This document shows positions 23,386 to 35,100 of a DNA stretch of 64,000 nt, piece by piece (within the stretch, counting starts at the first letter, position 1; every line of letters begins with the position of its first letter). This DNA is from Botryotinia globosa. Taxonomy: Eukaryota; Ascomycota; Leotiomycetes; Helotiales; Sclerotiniaceae. The stretch is from assembly GCA_014898425.1 (NCBI GenBank), contig RCSZ01000006.1:1178001-1242000 (forward strand), written 5' to 3'. The notes under the pieces were generated by a model. That model worked only from the letters and a program-made list of their open reading frames with translations, did no database searches and was not told the DNA's origin. Both the position numbers and the translations under genes were made by a program.

Positions 23386-25147
23386 ATGCTCCGGACATCC
23401 ACACTTCGAGCTCCGTTGCCTCGGGCAATAGCTCGTACATTCACCACCTCCACCTCCCCCGCGAATGCCGTCAACATCACGAGCAAATCTGCCACTCGGG
23501 TCCTCAATTGTTCTCCTTCATCATATAAGCTTAAGAGCTTGCACTCTTCGTTTCCTCGTCTGCAAAGAAATTTCCACGCAACTGCATACAATATGTCACA
23601 AACAAGAACTGAATCCGATGCCTTTGGAAACGTCGAGGTCCCCTCGGACAAATATTGGGGAGCGCAGACTGAGCGTTCGTTGGAGAACTTCAAGATAAAC
23701 CAGCCTCAAGATCGCATGCCTCCCCCAATTATCAAGGCTTTTGGTATTTTGAAGGGCGCGGCTGCAACTGTCAACATGAAATTTGGTCTAGGTACGCCTA
23801 CATGAAAAGAGAGACACGTTAGGACATGAGCTGACGAAATCTCGACAGACCCAAAGCTCGGAAAGGCTATTCAAGAAGCTGCCAAGGAAGTCGCGGATCT
23901 TAAGCTGCTCGATCATTTCCCTCTCGTCGTCTGGCAAACCGGCTCTGGAACCCAGTCAAATATGAATGCTAATGAGGTTATCTCGAACCGAGCTATTGAA
24001 ATTTTGGGCGGAACCATGGGAAGCAAGAAACCAGTTCACCCTAACGATCACGTTAACATGTCAGCTTCTTCAAACGATACCTTCCCTACTGTTATGCACA
24101 TTGCTGCAGTCCTCGAAATCGAGAATGAGCTCCTTCCTGCGACTAAGTCATTACGAGATGCTCTCCAAGCTAAAGTGGATGAATTTGAGGCAAAGAATAT
24201 TATCAAGATTGGACGAACTCATTTGCAGGATGCAACTCCTCTTACCCTCGCCCAGGAGTTTTCCGGATATGTCGCACAACTTGATTATGGTATCGAGCGT
24301 GTCGAATCATCCCTACCCCACCTTAGACTCTTAGCGCAAGGAGGAACTGCTGTAGGTACTGGTATCAACACTTTCAAGGGATTCGCAGAAGCTGTCGCAG
24401 AAGAGGTTACTAAGATGACCGGAACACAATTCACCACTGCACCTAACAAATTCGAAGCTCTTGCAGCTCATGATGCAATCGTTCAAGCTTCTGGATCCCT
24501 CACCACCCTCGCCTCATCCCTCTTCAAGATTGCCCAAGATATCCGATATCTTGGATCCGGCCCTCGATGTGGCCTCGGCGAACTTGCCCTTCCAGAAAAC
24601 GAGCCCGGAAGTTCGATCATGCCGGGTAAAGTCAACCCAACCCAATGCGAGGCCATTACTATGGTTTGCGCCCAGGTCATTGGAAACGGTACTGCTACAA
24701 CCATTGGTGGTATGAACGGCCAGTTTGAATTGAACGTTTTCAAGCCATTGGTCATTAGAAATTTGTTGCACAGCATTAGAATCTTGAGTGACGGAATGAG
24801 AAGCTTTGAAAAGAACTTGGTGGTTGGATTACAAGCCAATGAGGAGAAGATTCAAAGTATCTTGAAAGAATCGTGCGTATACCGATTTCACTTATTAATT
24901 CCATCTTCCCCTTTGATCGAGCCTGAAAATAACAAGTATTAACAAAACTCTCAATAGTCTCATGTTAGTCACATGTCTGAACCCAAAGATTGGTTACGAT
25001 ATGGCCAGCAAAGTGGCCAAGAATGCCCACAAGAAGGGATTGACCTTGAAGGAATCAGCCATGGAGTTGAAGGCTTTGAGTGAAGAGGATTTCGATAAGT
25101 TGGTTAGACCGGAGTTGATGGTTGGACCAGAGGATTACAAGAAATAA
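23386..25147 (+). CDS. FUM1: Fumarate hydratase, class II
   Basis: Converts fumarate to L-malate in the TCA cycle. Three exons, 23386-23791, 23849-24872 and 24958-25147, give 539 residues. The N-terminus ([20 protein letters not shown]) is Arg/Ser/Thr-rich with almost no acidic residues, a mitochondrial presequence. Mature sequence begins near Met70 ([20 protein letters not shown]). Family landmarks are the substrate-contact [32 protein letters not shown], the catalytic-histidine region [20 protein letters not shown], and the signature [16 protein letters not shown]. The C-terminal domain [20 protein letters not shown] is in exon 3. The class is oxygen-stable and homotetrameric. The in-frame Met70 (23593) allows a cytosolic form by alternative initiation. 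Confidence 0.97.
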
Positions 25148-26238
25148 GCAACAAAAAGAGAAAATAATTGTAAGGACGGTGACGAAGAATGCATTGATAC
25201 CATGCATAGCGATATTGATGGCTAGGGTCATTGTTATTTATATATAGCGATGTACTCATAAATGGGCTGGAGCGGATTGAGCAATTTACAGCATTAGCAT
25301 TAGCATTGCCGTGCGTATATATATAAATGTAGATATACACATAGGTTTGCTTGAGGAAGAAGTTGTAAAATAGGAGAAAGACGATGATTAAATTAAATAT
25401 GATTATATCCCCTTGTCGACAACCTCTCAAGACATGAACTTGCCGGTCAATTCGTATAGGCTTGTCAATAATTGGCATAAAGCAAATAGTATTATCAATT
25501 AACAATTCGTAGTAGGTGAGATTTATTTAGGAAACTTCTCTCCTGTTTCCTTTTTCCTTCATTTCCATGATCCCTCTACGAGTACCTCGAGGAGTACCAA
25601 ACACGTGATTGCCCCGCCGGATTATGCCACTATGCCTCGAGTGTGCCTTACTAAGCATGGTCCGTTTCACAGCTTCTATCCTTATCCATATCGAGATCCA
25701 TAGCTGTGATAGCTCGGCCGGCAGTCTTTCCACAGTATCCATTCTCGAGCTCTTGTTTCAATTCTTCTTATGTTTTGCACCAAACAGATTGCAATCGAGG
25801 ACTCCCATTCTTTGGAGAATTCTCTACAAAGTTGCCACCGCACATCTCTGCCTAAGGTATAGATAGGCACAGAGCGGTCAAAGTAAGTTGTTTATGATGA
25901 TACTACTAATTATCCTTTTTCCGTCACAAAGTCCACCAAAACATCGACTTCACGTGCATATACGCATGTAAAGGGGCTCCCGGTCTAGATGAAGCAATAA
26001 TAGAAACCGCGCGATATGGGTGATAATAGGTAATTATGGTTTAGACCCTGATCTTCTCACGGTGGGTCTTCATAGAGAATTAAGGGTATTTGCGATTTTC
26101 ACAATGCTACCTAGGTAGGTGAATCTGCTAGTTCAATCGCAAAATTATGGTCCCAAAGAGATCCCTTTTAATACAAATATTCATTCATGTCCTTCGATCC
26201 CAAATAATTTTGGTTAACAACCAATTCTCTACAACATC
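25148..26238. other. Intergenic
   Basis: FUM1 3' flank and promoter of the desaturase-type gene. There is a short TATATA tract near 25316. No gene seen. Confidence 0.6.
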
Positions 26239-27586
26239 ATGGATCTCCAAGCCATGAATCCCAACTTAACTCAACCCGATCGAAGAGTGCTTGAGTTACT
26301 ACTAAAAGATGTGCAAAAAAGTAACAAAGCCAATCCCTCGGACACTCCTGCAAGTCAAGAAAGCCAAGCTCAAATCGACGAGCAAATCTCGATTTTAGAA
26401 GCACTCAACGATGAGAGCAACGAAAAATTTCAACCTACAGTATTTACAAGTTGGGATCAAGAAGATCTTGAACGCCTCCCTCGTCCTTTATACCAATATA
26501 TACTGGAGCCATATGTACAATGGGCGAAAGGAGTAGTACGTCGACCAACAGATGTTGTCTTCCTCACACATATCATCCTTTACCTTTGCACGTCGGTCCC
26601 GAGTGCTATAATTTTATACAACAGGTTCTCATTGATACATGGCTTCTGCCATTGGATCATGCAGGCACTTTACTGCGGACCTTTCACCCTTATGCTTCAC
26701 AACCATATTCATAACAACGGAGTTTTGGTAAAGAAATACGCATGGCTCGACCAAACGTTTCCATACCTCCTTGAACCCCTCATGGGTCATACATTACATT
26801 CTTATTACTACCACCATATCAAATGTCATCATGTTGAGGGCAATGGACCAGACGATCTTTCTTCGACTTTGCGGTATCAACGAGATGATATAATTGATTT
26901 TCTGAAGTACTGGGGTCGCTTTATGTTCTTCATCTGGCTTGAGCTCCCATTGTACTTTTTCCGGACTAATAAAATAAGATTAGCGTGCGAGGTGCTCTTC
27001 TGGGAGATCGGCTCATATGTGGGCATGTATGTGATGGCTAGATTGAACTTCTGGCCAACCCTATTTGTATTGTTGATACCCTTCATGCAAATGCGAATTG
27101 GATTGATGGTAGGGAACTGGGGTCAGCATGCATTGGTTGATGAAATTGATCCCGATTCGGATTACAGATCATCCATTGTTCTGATTGATGTGGCGGTAAG
27201 ACACCATTTCTTGAGTTCATGGCACTGTTTAGATTCATAGCTAATTTCTTGTTTTGCAGAGCAACCGAAACTGCTTCAACGACGGTTGGCATACGGCCCA
27301 TCATCTCAATCCACTTCGACATTGGCGCGATCAACCACTCAGTTACCTGAAAGGAAAACAAAAGTACGATTCTGGCAAAGCTCTCGTCTTCCAAAATATC
27401 GATTACATTATGATGTTCATCAAACTGATGCAGAAGGATTATGAGCATCTTGCTGGATGTCTCGTTCCGACAGGGGAAAATATTGGGAAGAGCAAAGAGG
27501 AGCTGGCAGCCATGCTGAGGACGAAGACCCGCAAGTTTACGGAGGAGGATATTCAAAAGAAATTCAGAAATAAAAAGGCTTCCTAG
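26239..27586 (+). CDS. Fatty-acid-desaturase-type di-iron membrane protein
   Basis: Two exons, 26239-27195 and 27260-27586, give 427 residues. After a polar N-terminus (about 100 residues) come hydrophobic segments VVFLTHIILYLCTSVPSAII and, later, LKYWGRFMFFIWLELPLYFF and MYVMARLNFWPTLFVLLIPF. His clusters match the desaturase/hydroxylase box layout: HNHIHNN at 154-160, HTLHSYYYHHIKCHH at 184-198, and HTAHH at 330-334, the last only after splicing. Eight-histidine ligation of two irons in the ER membrane is the family mechanism. The substrate cannot be told; it lacks a cytochrome b5 domain and is not a close match to the OLE1 or FAD2 forms I know. Without splicing, the frame stops before the third box. 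Confidence 0.85.
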
Positions 27587-28289
27587 AGTTCCCCTGGAAC
27601 AACAGGCCTATTGTCCAAGAGCACTATAGCTCACAGGGGGGGTTATCTGTGCCTGTGACCAAGCCGGCAATTCCTGGGAAATTCGTTGTCACTTGAAGTC
27701 CACGGCCACGGTCAGTTGCAGCAGGAATGAATGGAAGAGTCACAACAGCCGTTCTTGATCGCTATCTTTTCAGGACATTCCGGTGCTTTCATATACGTAC
27801 AGATCAAGCATAAACGATGTGTGAAGATACAACATCATGATGAAAGAGGCTCACATGCAATACCAAAGTTGGCCATTTCGATACATTATCTAACACTAGC
27901 GTGGAGTGTCTGATATATCCTGAACATACCTCAAGTGCATATATGTGGATTATATGGAATATATCCTAACATCGGAGGAGGGTATATTGTAGATTGGCTA
28001 GCATGGTATAATAATATAATGATGAATTTATTTTAATTTTTACCACTCTTTTTCCTGGTTCGATGGGCTAGCAAACACACATTGACTCCAGTGCTTCAAT
28101 ACAAAGGTTTGACGTTGCAATTTGATACCGGACATAAAGCAGGAGGTCCGTTTCCGATCAAGAATTTTAAGACGGATGATATGAAGGGCTGTCTGCATGA
28201 ACAATGTAGCTAATTCTTCTTATATTACACAAAATCATATTCATTCATCTACTCCTCAAATCTCAAATCAAAGTCTCTACTCGCTACTC
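27587..28289. other. Convergent intergenic spacer
   Basis: Shared 3' flank, AT-rich toward 27980-28040. Nothing supported. Confidence 0.6.
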
Positions 28290-30059
28290 TCACGGGTAAG
28301 AATCCATATTATTGAACCCGCCCGTGTTGACGACTAATATCTTAGTCGTTGTATCTCCTTTCAAAGCAGGCGCCTGGTCCCACAATCTCGTCAGTCCATC
28401 CCTTCTACTTCCTGGATTGACATATGTCTCCCAGTAGTCCTCCTCGAGCTCCACCGTACGCGCATATGCAATGGTTTGGGAAAATGTCGACATCCACACC
28501 CCGAGGAAAAGTGCTGCCTCAACCAACACAGCATAGTCAACAATAGCTATGATGTCGAATTCCATCTCTTCTAATATCAAAGACGGGTCGGAGAGAGATG
28601 ATGCCAAATTCCACTTATCATACACCCGATACCCGAGTGCTGAAAGGGGCTCACGAAAAGCTGAGATGGCTGCCTCATCCCCGCAGCTCATATATATGGT
28701 CTTAATGCCCTCGGCAGCCCCTTGGGCAGTAGATGCAAGCTCGATTTCTTGTGTGAAAAAATTCATTTGATCTTCCCGTGAACCAAAACTTTGGGGCCAG
28801 TCGCTTTCACCCCGGAAGTGAATTCCGATATATCCATCACGTAACTCGGGACTATATCGAAGCCTCGATCCGAGATCGAGTAACTTCCGATTGGATCTTA
28901 GGGTACGGAAGAGCTCTTTTTGTAGAGCTTGTTCCGAGTCATATGTATAATTATATGCATATATTGTATCGCCAAAGCCAACTGCAACTGGATTGTCGGC
29001 TGAGATGGGTGCGAGGGAAAGAGATTCCAAATGCTCGTTTACTGTAGCTCTGAACGTGCCAATGTGGTGACTGGCATCTCCATGTTCTCTCTTCTTCATC
29101 TGTATGATTCTATCCTCGTCTATTCCAGAAATATCCCCACATCGTCGGACTTTAAGCTCTGGGCATGCGGAACTCATTTCCTGGAGAAGATACTCAATAT
29201 CCCAATATACGTCTGGACATAGAGTATTATCAGTGGTGTCGCCGTAGTCAACAAGGTTCTCGGCGTTGCGATGCGATTGCACTGTGGGAATAATGATTCC
29301 GGAACCGAGGTCTAGGGCCAAACGAAGACAGGTTTGTATACGATTACGGGCATTGTTTAGACCACCGCAGATGGACGTAGAGTTAGGACCACACGAGGAG
29401 TGACACTGGAGGTAGAGCCCAGGCTGGAATGCGGTGGTTTCGCAAAGTGAACGGAGAGCGAGGAGCTTGTGTTCGCCATTCACTTTTTCTACTTCGTTAT
29501 TGTTCGTATCCTCATGATTGATGTCTTCCTCCTCGGGCATTTCACGCTCCATTTCTTCCTCCCCACTCACATTTCCCCCAGTATCTTCCTCTTCTTCTTC
29601 GTTCTTTTTTCTTTCTTGCTCCTCTTTTGCTTTCCTCTCCTGCTCTTTCTTTTCCTCCTGAATCTTTTTGTCGTCCGCTTCCTTCTCCTCTCTTAATCTT
29701 TTCTTCTCCTTCTCCTCTTTCAATACTTTCTCCTCATGCGGACTGGCATCACCAGGTGCACTTTTCCCCCTTCCCATTCCAATTTCTTCTAGTCTTCCTA
29801 ATTTACTCCCCTCTGATTCTCTATTTCCTGCTCCGACACTTCCACCACCCCCGCGCCAACCTACTCTTTTGAATCCCCCTTCATCCTCACCACCAATCAT
29901 TGACGATGGGAACTTCACACTTCCCCTGTCCTTTCTTTCCCCACCATTGATTCTTTTGCCATCATTCAAATATACTTTCCCCGATATCGAATTTCCATAA
30001 TACATCACCCAAACAAACAACAAAAATGCAATAATAAAATTGTGATATCTAGTCACCAT
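28290..30059 (-). CDS. O-fucosyltransferase-like type II membrane protein
   Basis: Single-exon minus-strand gene, 589 residues. A signal anchor (about residues 7-22, FIIAFLLFVWVMYYGN) follows a short basic N-terminus, predicting a Golgi/ER lumenal enzyme. Residues about 105-190 are a highly charged Lys/Glu stem (EEKVLKEEKEKKRLREEKE), probably helical. The lumenal domain starts with Cys-rich sequence (LYLQCHSSCGPNSTSICGG) and then NARNRIQTCLRLALDLGSGI, the start pattern of GT65/GT68-like fungal proteins. GYIGIHFRGESDWPQSF resembles the conserved HxRxE/D motif of O-fucosyltransferases. YMSCGDEAA and a late FLGVWMSTFSQTIAYART also fit. The donor and acceptor are unknown; the call is at family level. 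It is divergent from the DUF5672 gene. Confidence 0.72.
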   Translation of the reverse strand: MVTRYHNFIIAFLLFVWVMYYGNSISGKVYLNDGKRINGGERKDRGSVKFPSSMIGGEDEGGFKRVGWRGGGGSVGAGNRESEGSKLGRLEEIGMGRGKSAPGDASPHEEKVLKEEKEKKRLREEKEADDKKIQEEKKEQERKAKEEQERKKNEEEEEDTGGNVSGEEEMEREMPEEEDINHEDTNNNEVEKVNGEHKLLALRSLCETTAFQPGLYLQCHSSCGPNSTSICGGLNNARNRIQTCLRLALDLGSGIIIPTVQSHRNAENLVDYGDTTDNTLCPDVYWDIEYLLQEMSSACPELKVRRCGDISGIDEDRIIQMKKREHGDASHHIGTFRATVNEHLESLSLAPISADNPVAVGFGDTIYAYNYTYDSEQALQKELFRTLRSNRKLLDLGSRLRYSPELRDGYIGIHFRGESDWPQSFGSREDQMNFFTQEIELASTAQGAAEGIKTIYMSCGDEAAISAFREPLSALGYRVYDKWNLASSLSDPSLILEEMEFDIIAIVDYAVLVEAALFLGVWMSTFSQTIAYARTVELEEDYWETYVNPGSRRDGLTRLWDQAPALKGDTTTKILVVNTGGFNNMDSYP

Positions 30060-30968
30060 GATTGCAGGGTCAAAAATGGCAGTGGATCAAGCAGGCTTTC
30101 CGAAAATCAGATTCAAGATTCCTGATGAGCAGGAGAGAATCATTATAGCAGAGTATTCTAGATTATAAAACATGTTGGTATTTTCTACAAATCCAGCACG
30201 ATAGCTGTACAATAACTGTTCCCAGAAACAAAGTCATTGTGACTTGAAATCGACAAATGCGTCGAGCACAAGAGTAGTTGTTCAGAGAAAATAAAACTTC
30301 GAATGAATGCAAACACGACTGTATGATGCATTACAAAAAGATTGAGCTTTGTGCGGGAAGGTGGTAGCTTAATGTGTGAGCATATGCTCTGTTCTCGGAA
30401 AACATCACGGGGTTGCGAAAATGACGAAAACGACGAAAGTTCCGAAAGTTGCGAAGGATTTCAAACAAGACGAAAAATAAAGCCAAATGCGAATGAACAC
30501 GTTGATTACCAAACAGATGTTTGGAAAGCATACTGAGAGAAGCTTTTGAAAGTCTCGTCTAGTTCACGCGAAAAGGAAAGAGAAAAGAGTGAAGAAATCC
30601 GACATTTGGAAAATGTCAGTCTTTCTTAGTCGAGACAATGTTCATGTGTGATTTTTCTTTTGAAAATATGATGCGCCTCAAAGGAGAAAGAGAGAGCCAT
30701 CACAAGAGTTACTTATTCCTAACAGTAAGGAGTTTAAATCCATGTATATCATTATCATTATCATTATCATATTTACTGAAAGCCTCGCATGAAATTGTCT
30801 CAGATACACATATTTCCGAATTTGGAGAAGAAGGAAACTCTGAATGCGGCATGGCGTATTTCAAGCACATCATCCCTAGAATAGGGGAAATAAATTTCAA
30901 TTTATACAGTTACAAATCTCAGGAGCTGCTTGGATCTTCCATCTACATTTACATAATTCGGGATAGCT
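30060..30968. promoter_or_regulatory. Divergent intergenic region between two membrane-protein genes
   Basis: 909 bp between the start codons of the fucosyltransferase-like and DUF5672 genes. It includes CGAAAATGA/CGAAAGTT near-repeats (about 30416-30450) and a CATTAT tract (30745-30768). No gene seen. Confidence 0.5.
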
Positions 30969-32126
30969 ATGTTGGGTAACTACAACATCAGCACGGCCAA
31001 AGAAAACTTCCTCAAGGCCAAACCTCGAAAACTGCTCTTTCCAGTCATCTATCTCACGATTTTCATCTTGTTTGTCCGAACTGCAATCGAGCACTCGAGA
31101 AACGATGGAAATCCATGGAGTGTCAGCTTTGGGGCCGATAACTCAACTGATGTAGCTCACCACGATCTCACATCAACACTCTCGTCAGAAGATTTCGGAG
31201 CAAAGCCCCAGCCCCCTACCGCAAATCTAACAACCAGCAACAAGGTAGCCGTGATAATCGAGACCCGACGCTCCGGCAACATCATTCCTCTCATTCTCCA
31301 TTTCAGCGCTGTCCTCGGACCGACCTGGCCGCTCATCATCTACACGTCCGCGGAGAACTTCGGATCCTTTTCCACCTCTGCCGCGCTGCTCCGCCACCAG
31401 CACGCAGGCCGCATTATCGTGCGCTCGCTTGCGGCCGGCACCTGGTTCTACAACTGGGATTCCGTGTCTGCGTTTCTGACCACGCGTTGGCTGTGGGAGG
31501 ATCTGGCGCCCGCAGAACACATTCTGCTGTTTCAGTCGGATAGCATGTTGTGTGCGAATGCCGCGAGGAGTGTAGATGATTTTATGGAATATGATTTGAT
31601 TGGTGCGCCTATCGAACCGAAGTTCGGGCAGGGATATAATGGCGGCTTGAGTATGAGGAGTAGGAAGACTATCTTGAGGGTGTTGGATGAGTGGAAGTAT
31701 AGTGATAATCCGCATCCGGCGGAGGATCAGTGGTTTTACGCTAGGTGAGTTTTGGTGGGGTTGGAGTTGAGACAGATGATCTATATGGTGCTAATAAATG
31801 TGCGGTCTTAGGTTCAAGGACCTACAAGATCGAGAGATTGAGGAGGGTATTGAGGATGGGATTAATTTACCGAGTATGGAGATTGCAAGAACATTCGCAG
31901 TGGAGACAATTGATCATCCCCATCCTCTAGGTACTGATCCCCCTTTTCTTCTTTGGCTTTTTGTTTTCTCTATTTCTTCTCTCTTGGATATGAGAACAAG
32001 TACAGAAACTAATACTCGAGCCAAACAGGCCTCCATCAACCTACAAGATACATCCAGCAACACATGATGAGCTTGGATGAATGGTGTCCGGAATATAAAT
32101 TGGCTACGACAGATCGGATATCTTGA
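30969..32126 (+). CDS. DUF5672 type II membrane protein, glycosyltransferase-like
   Basis: Three exons, 30969-31744, 31812-31930 and 32029-32126, give 330 residues. A signal anchor (KLLFPVIYLTIFILFVRTA, about 21-39) follows a short basic N-terminus. The lumenal part starts with KVAVIIETRRSGNIIPLILH and has LGPTWPLIIYTSAENFGSF. The core motif FQSDSMLCANAARSVDDFME, then DLIGAPIEPKFGQGYNGGLS, contains the acidic D-x-D-like position and GGLS typical of DUF5672, a fungal family thought to be a GT-A-type glycosyltransferase. Exon 3 supplies HPLG|LHQPTRYIQQHMMSLDEW, matching the family end. The reaction is unknown. The middle of exon 1 (about 31250-31560) is visibly more GC-rich than its surroundings. 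Confidence 0.85.
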
Positions 32127-35100
32127 ATTGACTTGATGCAAGGGAGCCCATAACTGTGCTACTAAATGGGACGGAATGAAATGGATGAGATATACTCCTT
32201 GAATTTTCGGGTTTAGATGAAGATAAAAATTTGTGTTGTGTAGGATAGGTGGATATAAATTGGAAGTCCCTTTGAGAATGGGAAGGATTGGACAAATCTG
32301 TGTTTCGGCATCGTTCAAGAATCAGCTAACACGGAGGATCAGATTGATGGATAAAGAATTTTTTCCACGAACTACTATTTTCTTTCAATACCAGATAGGC
32401 TCATTGGTCGAGCACCAATATCTCTCCCCATTTGAGCTTCATTAGATGTCTCCTTACAAAATGATCATTCAATCGCCATGTTTGACCTCTCCAAAAGTCC
32501 AGGCGTAATTTCGTAAACTTTCCTGTTGTAAAACCTCAAGACAGTCTATAAATCAAGCATCGACAATTACCTCGAATGCGAAACAAAACTTCGACAAGCG
32601 AGACATACCGAATCTCATCGTCACTTCCCTCTCGCTCCCTCCTTTCCGTTTAGTTCCGAGAAACGACTCGAAATAAGAAGGCTTTAATATACAATTGTCT
32701 GCTACCAACTACACTCGTAGAATCATAACCATTCCAATCCCAGCATCCAGAAGCTAGGCACAACCTACTCCACGCACAAAGTACATGAATCTGAGTCTAA
32801 ATGACGGTCGATAGTTGAACCAAGATGGATAACACAAAATGTGAGTATTTACATGCACACTTTTGATTAGAATATGTTTGTGAGGCGTGCTACATGGTGA
32901 CTATCGATCCGGGGACTTTTGAAAATGGTGAGCTTCTCTGCAATCGAGGTCCAAAAGCATTCATCCCTCTTCTGAGCATCTTCACATTCCTGCAAGAAGT
33001 AGTTGCCTAGTAGCCCTTCGACAAAAACCTAGAAGCATATACATATTCGGGCCCATGATTGCCGGATACCCTGTTAAGAGGAACTCGTGGAACTTTCCCG
33101 ACAATCTTTGTGTGAAACACAAACGAGCGCTTAACATTGCCGCTGGTGTATTCTAGTTCTTTATTGAAATACATGTAACTTTTTGATGCCTACTTGCTCC
33201 GAACTGCCTTTCTTATATAGTGAACAGAAAGTCCGGAACCTCAAAGCACCCAGATTCGATGATTATTGATTAAAGTCATCTCGGCCTTAAAACAGAACAG
33301 AATCTTGCTTTTTCCTATACTTGACCTGAGAAGGCTGTTCATCGTATACACATCATTTTCAAACAGGAGTCAGGAATGTGGTTTGAAAGAAATGATGAGA
33401 ACTGTATAGATCTGATCGATATTGATTCTTATTGATATAACTCATTCAGTGCTGCAATTCCTTCAAGAAGACTTTGTGCATTTGATGAACCTGAAGATGA
33501 TAATGATCGGTTCAGGTGCCAAATGAACTGATGGAGTGTAGATATATTTCCGTGGGTGTGACATTAGCTTCTTCTGCATGCCCACTTTCTTGGTATTAGG
33601 TGATGCTTGGGGTGTGAGAATAGCTCAGCAATTGTGGCGAGAATGAAGAAGATCAGATAGAGATGTATCATGTGAGAGAAAATGGAATCGATATCAAATA
33701 ATGAAAGTTACAGGTCAGTATGATAGGGAACAGCGATGGAAATGGAATTACAGCGAAATGAATTCTGATTGATTTTAGATCCCTTCAGGGACCCTTCAGG
33801 GAGATAGGAAGGGAGGAATACAACAACATTAATCGACCGATTTTACTTTCTTCAAGTGAGAGTGAGTGCCTTCGAGTGAAAACCTTCGAGTGAGAACCTT
33901 CGAGTGAGAACAACGACTCCAGTTCGAACGCACAATGTTCATAGCTCATCCGCATCCGCATCCGCACCCTAATTTCCCTTCCATACTTTGTACATACTAG
34001 AACGACACTTATATACAAATGACAAAAAAGGAAATTCAAATGTTGAACAATTAGTAATCGTTGCTTATCATCTCGTATTGGGGACAAATAACGACAAAGT
34101 ATTCCCCTCACGAGTGACTATTGATTGCACAGCCTCAGACTGCCCAGTGACACGCTACCTAGATATGTACAACAATTCCCAGCAGTCTGGCTACGGTTAG
34201 CGTGTGTGTGTGCGTTCAGACTCTTCCCACCGGCGGCCGTCATGTACTAGAAACAAAAAAACACTAACAGGGAGCTCAACCTGAAATTCACGCACGCGGT
34301 GGGCGCTTGTCAATTCAAATACTTTTGGGCATTTAGCTTTGACTGGGATTACCTAGATATGTTGTTCAGTCTAGCTTGAGACTTTACCACCGACTGTTTA
34401 AGTGCAGGCACTGAAATCTTGATCGATAGCGACGCTAGCTCCGGAGACGACCGTAATAAGAAGAAGAAGAAAAGAAGATGGGTACAAATCCAACCTGGTG
34501 GTTCGATGATCTAGATCTCACCACGTTGACAATGGCTTTGACCAGGGGAGGCGAAGTCCCGACGCTGAATCAGAGCTGCCGATGGATCTACTGAGATCTA
34601 GACTCGGACTGACCGCACGGTGCATGCATGAAATTTAGTTTCGAAAGTGTAAATACTAAATGCCAGGTAAATAGTGAGGAAAAGGGGAGCGACAACCTAC
34701 ACCAGTAAGCTCGGGCTTTCTCCAGATTGTGTCTTGTTCGGGGTTTTTCTGGTATGTTCGGCGTTTTCGTTAGACTTGAGTTAGCAACGCTATCGTGGGA
34801 CTAAGTGCAAATACTCACAAGCGTGCATATAGACACCGCACACGATGCTGAACACGGGGCAGTGCAGGGACATAGCAGAATTTCCAAGTGAGGAAAGTGG
34901 ACGTGGGTGGGAAATATTGGGGTAATGACAAGTTGATGCATGCTTGATACTATATCCTTCCTAGCTAGCGGCCACGCCGAAAGCCTTCTAATGCCAAAAA
35001 CAGCCATCTACCGGTTAATAGGCCTTTTGTTCCTGTGCTAGTCAATAGTATGAGTACCAGACTGGTGGATTGTTCAAGACACGAGGCAAGCTGACTGGGG

